From positions 265,422,574-265,486,573 of the forward strand of contig NC_081407.1 in the NCBI RefSeq assembly GCF_030272615.1: a DNA stretch of 64,000 nucleotides, read 5' to 3'. Position numbers and translations under genes: made by a program. Below the pieces are notes generated by a model, which saw only the letters and a list, made by a program, of their open reading frames with translations, did not search any database and was not told the origin of the DNA. Each line of letters begins with the position of its first letter. The stretch's first letter is position 1. This DNA comes from Cryptomeria japonica. Lineage: Eukaryota > Streptophyta > Pinopsida > Cupressales > Cupressaceae. Positions 58,691 through 64,000 of this stretch are shown piece after piece.

Positions 58691-60937
58691 TGATATGATT
58701 ATTAGATCATTCATACTTTCTTTATATATTCTTGCTCATTTCTTTAGCAATGTACACCAATTTTCGATTATGTTTTAAGATTATCTCTTTATTTTCTAGT
58801 TAAGTTCTAATAAATTTTTAAAATTGGTATGTCTAATGAAAATTGGTGGTAAACATCCTTAGGCCTTCATGATCTCATCTTGTCAAGTTCTTAGTTTTAG
58901 GTGTTATAATTCAAGATGATAGCATAAATGATGTCACTATGAAAAAGCTCAATTTGTGGGGGATGAGGAAACATGAGGATATGAAATAGAGTTGTTATGT
59001 CTTTATTTTTTCTTGAAATCCTTGTTAGGATTTTTAATTGTTACTATTTATATATTGGTCAATGTCATGTTAAGGTAGCTTTTAGTAATGGTTATTCAGA
59101 GTTACACAAGGTCATGGTTTCATGTTCTATGTGTCATTGCAATCAAGAAGAGACATGTTATTGATTTTTTTTTTAACAAAATAATTTTAGAATATTTTAC
59201 TTGACACTCATTGATTGATGAAGATAGGTAAGAATTCTATATTTTTGAAACTAAGAATTATGCTTATAATTTTTGTGGAAGCTATCGAGTTTGTTGTTCA
59301 CTTCCTTCCTGATTAAAAGTAGTTAACTTTATATATCCACCAAATTATAATAGAAAACATGAAACTAATTATGAGGGTTATAGTTGCAGAGGTTATGTTG
59401 GTATCCACAGTTTAAGATTTAGAGATTTTTTATTTGAAACCAGAACTTCATCTAGCTATTGTTGATTTTGAATTTGAGCATCCTTTAGAAGGTATGTGGC
59501 GAGTGTTTTTTGAATTTTACACTTAGTATTTCTTTTGTTTGGTTTTTTGATGTTATCCCCTTCATTGAGCAAAAATAACAAAGATTGAGAGATTGAGGTA
59601 GGAAGGGTAAAAGAACCACTTTTATTGGTTTAACATTTTTTGTTTCCTATGTATTTTGTGAAATGAGATGTGTAGACTAGAGTTAACTTACTGCTACAAT
59701 AGACCTTGTAAAGTAACTTAATTTTTCTTTTTGTATCTTAATAATATTGTTTACAATCCAAATAAGTTATTGTGTTTAGGATCTTTTCAAGTATGATTTA
59801 TCCGATTTTGTTGCTTTATGATAAAAAATATTTTATTTTGGTAAAATAAAAAGAACCTCGCTTGAATTGGTTTTTTTGAGTGTTGCATGATGGGTCCACT
59901 AATGTGGGAGGTGCTTGGTCGTAGGAAGTGACCACTAAGGCTTCATTGGTTATGGATGCACTAAGGCTTGATATTGAGTTTTTGGCTCCCAAGGGAACTT
60001 TTGTCTCTAAGGTATGGAATTATGAATCTTTCCTTCTCATCTCTACACTTTTTCACAAAACCATCATATGTAATGGATGTCACCTTTTTTTTTAAAACCA
60101 TACCTTGTAACTTTAAATATATGGTTTATAAATAGCTCATAATCTATTAAAAATTGCATACTTACTAGACAAAAGATTAAGATACTAACCAATTGTTCAA
60201 TGAATCCTTTTATTACCCTACAAGATTTGTGTGGGCATCCTCACAACTTCATGGGTTGTATCATTTGTTTCTAAGTAGCCCCCAATTTTTAATTCCAAAT
60301 ATGGATCAAAATTTTCCCCTTGCAAGGTCCGTGGTCTTTGTCAACTTCCCTAATATTTTATTTACTTTCAGGGTATTGTGCTCAAACTTTGTAAGGCATA
60401 TCCAAGTGTTTGTCCTTAGATGCCTTTGGCTTATACCTATTTTTCTTGACAATTAAATTCTCTTCAATCATTAATGGAAATGATTCATGATTATTTATCT
60501 ACTCAACTTGGCTTGTTTTCATCCACAACCAATTGATTGGATGCTTTGATACCAAATTAATATGATTTTGTAGGTGTCTGCATTGCTTTATCTCACACTT
60601 CATTATCCCTTCTCTACTAATAATCACTTGCCTACAGTACAAAAAGAGAATGTTGTAGAAACATAAAGCCCACATCACTAAAGGAGACTACCCATTAAGT
60701 TATTTGTCCCCATTCAATCAATGTTAGATCAATTTAAGGAAATAAGAGTTTATTAGTTACTTATAAATACTAAATAAGGAACTTCAATCATCCTCATCAT
60801 TATCTTTGATGTAATAAATGCAACTTTCCTTCTTAGTTTGTGCATCATTGCATGCCAAGTCATCTTTTAATGTGCTTTGTTATTGTCTCTATGTTTGCAT
60901 CCTTTTGATCGCAACCCTTGACTCTGATGAACATACT
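58691..60937. other. No recognisable gene
   Basis: T-rich DNA with short ORFs lacking known motifs; the longest (60193-60456, 87 aa) is hydrophobic but not convincing. No element borders were found. Confidence 0.45.
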
Positions 60938-63306
60938 TGTAGACACCTAAAATTGTCCTGTCTAATTAAATAAATATTTTATTTAATTATTTTATCCTAA
61001 GTCTTCTAGTAATTAAATAAATCTTTATTTATTTAATTAATTCATTAATCTTCTTCTAAGCCTTTCCTCATTTAAATAAATAATTTTATTTATTTAAATT
61101 GTCCTTTTCCTAAATTAAATAAATATTTTATTTATTTAATTATCCCAATTCCTCTATTAAATAAATAAAAATTTATTTATTTAATCCCACTTCATTAATT
61201 ATCCCACTTCATTAGCCTTTTCTACCCATGACACATGTCATTCATCTCTTAATCCTCTCCTACCTACCCCCTTTAAATCGTTTAATTATTTCCTCTACCT
61301 ACCCTTTAATCCTAGCTGACTATTTATCCTCTTCACTTTTCAATCTTATCCCTCAATTTCCTAAAGTATCTTCTATATAAGTGGATACTCTCCTTCATTA
61401 TCAACCCTAATGACATAATTAAGCCTTCTTATGATCAGGCTATCAACCACAATCCATTCATTGTTGAGCTCTTGTGCACACATAAAATCTGAGAGAAAAT
61501 ATATCAAACAAGATCAATAGAGATAGGAAGAAATGGAGATTGAAACCCTACTTGACATGTGAATGGTATATCTTGTTTTATTTGCATGGTCTTAGGTATC
61601 TTCATTTGTGTATGGTGGATCATTTTCATTGTTAGGCTAGGGTTTTTTGTGGTTGGATCTTTGTTAGTTTTTCAATATTGTTGTTTCCATTATTCACTTT
61701 TCACCATATACAATACTTAATAGCATCCCTCTTTGCTTCTCTTTACTATCACAATAATGGGGCTTGCATTCAATGTGACTGTAATCCATGTATGTTTATA
61801 TATAGGTCGAAAATAAATAATATACATTTGCATCAGATAACTAGAACTATATTGCAAGAACTACTAGGTTTTTGTATTGTTATGATCGATCAATCTTAGG
61901 GCCTGCATTCTATGCGACTACAATCAATAACCCATTTATGGACAACTCAACTATAAATGATAGAAATTTCAAGGTTCTCATCAGATAACTAGAATTGTAT
62001 TGTAACAATTGGGATTCTATATAAGTTTCTTGAAGGTTTCATAGGTTTCCATTTAAGTTTCCAATTGGCACCAAATTTCAAGTCTACATTCAGATAAAAA
62101 AGTAGGTTGTGATTGGTTGAAAGGTGTAAAGTGGAAAATTGGATCCTAGTGACTCCCCACGTAGGAGAGAGAAAGGAAGCCACTAGGATGATTTTCACTT
62201 GGGAGGAACTTTACATTCAAAAGAGGGGCTTGAATCCACTAGATCCAAATCTGAGGGAAACAAGGATGTGAATTCCAAATGGATTGCAAGGGTTGAAGTG
62301 TGATTTACCCTCTTTTGTAAATAAGAAAGTTGACTTGTTGACTATGCGGAAAAGAGAGAGGAAATGAGTGAAATGAGAAGCTACTAGTTCAAGATCACGT
62401 TGTAATTTCGAATATGAGATAATTAGACTAATATAGATCTGCCCTACAAATTTGGAGAAAAGTCGTCGGGACTGTGACAGGAATGTACATGGTCCTTTAC
62501 AAGATCCATGAAATGAAAAGGGTTCTTTTGTATCTGCAAATGAAGCCCAAACTTCTAATTACAGCTACGCACTTGCAACCTACACACATAAAAGAGAGGG
62601 AGAATGGTTGTGGATAGGGGTTTGCCTCAATCAAACCCCGGTTGAGGAATCAACCTTGAAAGAAAGTAATTGCAAATGCTTGAATGTAAACAATGGAAAT
62701 GTATACCTTGTAGATCTACAACTTGTTGATGATGATTGCTTTGCTTCTTGAATGTAACCACAAATGTTGTATGAAATGGCATGTAACATGATAAAACCCT
62801 AACACACACACATGCTTGTAAATGAATGTTGTAATGTTTCTCCAATGGATGAATGAAGAAGACTTGAATGCTTGAAGGCTTGATGATGACCTTGAAATCC
62901 TGTACCTTCTCCTTATTCCTATTATCCTCCTAAATGAGGGAACTGAATCCCCTTTTATACATGTCTCAAGGATTAATTTTCAACCACCGAAGGCTGACAA
63001 AGAGGAATTGCAAACCCCAAAGACAAATTATGCATAGGAGATCGGGCATACCAAACTTAGGGTCACCCTAAGGGGTGGGGATAGGGGCACCATACCCCTG
63101 TCCTAGGGGGACAGGATCGCCACACCCCTGTCCTGCCCTATTTTGGGGCCCAGATAGGGTTTAGAGTAGCCAGAGGTCTTGGAGGAGGAAGGGTGAAGGG
63201 ATGAAAATGCAGAAATAGGTCTTGGTTAGGGAAGGAGATTCCGTCGCCAAGGTGAGGACCTCAAATGTGATTAAAATTGTAGAAGGCACAATTTTATGAC
63301 ACTACA
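60938..63306 (+). mobile_element. Long LTR-like block, 2369 bp
   Basis: It starts TGTAGACACC and ends GACACTACA, followed by TTTAGCCCCCACTTT. A U3-like left part has five AT palindromes and then TATATAAG at 61374-61381 on the plus strand. A diverged 143-bp duplication (units from 61756 and 61899) and a GC-rich hairpin (63097-63115) lie further right. The flanking 5-mers differ (ATACT, TTTAG), so it is more likely one LTR of an element that continues past 63306. In the opposite reading AAGTGGGGGCTAAA next to it would be a polypurine tract, so orientation is not settled. Confidence 0.5.
60964..61184 (+). repeat. Five AT palindromes in the U3-like region
   Basis: Inverted repeats of the form TTAAATAAAT...ATTTATTTAA begin at 60964, 61010, 61071, 61112 and 61156, separated by pyrimidine-rich spacers such as CTTCTTCTAAGCCTTTCC. 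They lie about 190 bp upstream of TATATAAG (61374). Confidence 0.85.
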
Positions 63307-64000
63307 TTTAGCCCCCACTTTAGCGAGAGTATGGCTTATGCCACTATTGCCGATAAAGCAGAAGAAAGAGATATATGAAGATGAGGGACGTGGAGCAATA
63401 CCACAAGGAGTGCAAGACACCATTAAAATTAAGGAGTAAAAAGCTCCCAATCTTAGGGTCTCAACTCACGCCAACATATGCAAGAGAACACAAAACAAAA
63501 AGGCACAAGACACACAAAAACAAAGACAAAGTGCAAAAATACACACGACAAGAACAAGACACAAGATGAAAAACTAATTAGGACACAAAGACCAATGCCA
63601 TCACATAAACACAAGCGATCACATAAAAGAGAAAAGCTAGCATAATCAATTAACCATCAATAGTAAAACTACGAGTTCATGAGAGGAAGAAGAGAGAGAA
63701 AATGAATACACACTTTGGTGATCCATGAGAAGAAAGGTGAAGAAGAAAGAAAGCATGGATGTCTTGCCCCTAAAACTAGGTGATCCATCGAGAGAAGGAC
63801 ATGGAAAATCTTGCCCCTAGAGTCTGTCTAGGTGATCCATGTAAAGAGAGAGAGTGAGAACACCGTTAGTTCCACTCAACCTCGTGCACGTGTGTCAAAG
63901 TGAGGTTCGAAGCACCTCATAGAAGTTTGTGCCCGAGTACGCTACAACCTGTATAGAATGTATAGTACAAGTGTCAAGAAAGGTGTGACATCTCGCTCTA
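63307..64000. other. Internal or leader region next to the LTR-like block; no gene
   Basis: Purine-rich, with an ORF of 64 aa that looks accidental. GGTGATCCAT recurs three times (63717, 63779 and 63830), with CTTGCCCCTA between the copies, forming a short tandem repeat of about 50-60 bp. It may be the start of an element extending out of the window. Confidence 0.4.

Noticed and set aside
60938-63306. Calling this a solo LTR
   Set aside because: The ends look right but the flanking five bases do not match, and a possible polypurine or leader sequence follows, so a single LTR of a longer element is safer.

Overview
The window looks like intergenic DNA from a seed plant with a very large, repeat-rich nuclear genome. 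A conifer, possibly of the cypress family, fits best. This is an inference from four things: LTR elements nested several deep, initiator-Met-tRNA primer sites, no compact gene cluster, and a lone ancient-clade WOX-type gene fragment. No species can be fixed from the sequence alone. Almost everything here is mobile DNA; the only likely host gene is a two-exon WOX13-like fragment on the minus strand (32829-33469).

Left part (1-24 kb). An unfamiliar element family, called E1 here, occurs twice. Copy 1 (plus) has a regular array of hairpin modules, a TATA promoter, a 5'-UTR intron, an intact 1073-aa ORF that is not gag or pol, and an LTR-like 3' end with TATA and AATAAA (7001). Copy 2 (minus, 15275-23424) is colinear but broken. 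It carries a stop codon and frameshifts, a 902-bp hAT-like insertion in the ORF, and a 1446-bp solo LTR in its upstream array. Between the copies lie a 1.2-kb miniature LTR element with only a gag ORF (8006-9200) and a decayed hAT transposase gene (9464-11448).

Middle (24-35 kb). There is a second solo LTR with a 5-bp target duplication (24190-25623), a pyrimidine-rich array of 13 hairpins ahead of a TATA box (27221-28353), a copia-like LTR (29247-30118), the WOX-like exons, and AT-rich DNA without genes.

Right part (35-64 kb). A decayed minus-strand Ty3/gypsy element (G1, 35285 to about 58690) has been split by three younger insertions: L1, a 1966-bp non-coding element with two 808-bp LTRs; G2, a 6.4-kb element whose internal region is inverted relative to its LTR and ends in a 128-bp palindrome; and E4, a 7.0-kb element with 0.92-kb LTRs, a coiled-coil/zinc-knuckle ORF and a second large unfamiliar ORF but no visible pol. 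L1 and E4 and G2 each have 5-bp flanking duplications (that of L1 is 4 of 5). A 2.4-kb LTR-like block (60938-63306) closes the window.

Two themes recur. First, several LTR-type elements lack pol yet carry large unfamiliar ORFs (E1, E4), a gag alone (8006-9200), or nothing (L1). They would need enzymes supplied in trans. Second, four sequence-unrelated arrays of short inverted repeats each lie 190-390 bp upstream of a TATA box on the same strand. That shared layout is the most unusual feature of the window.
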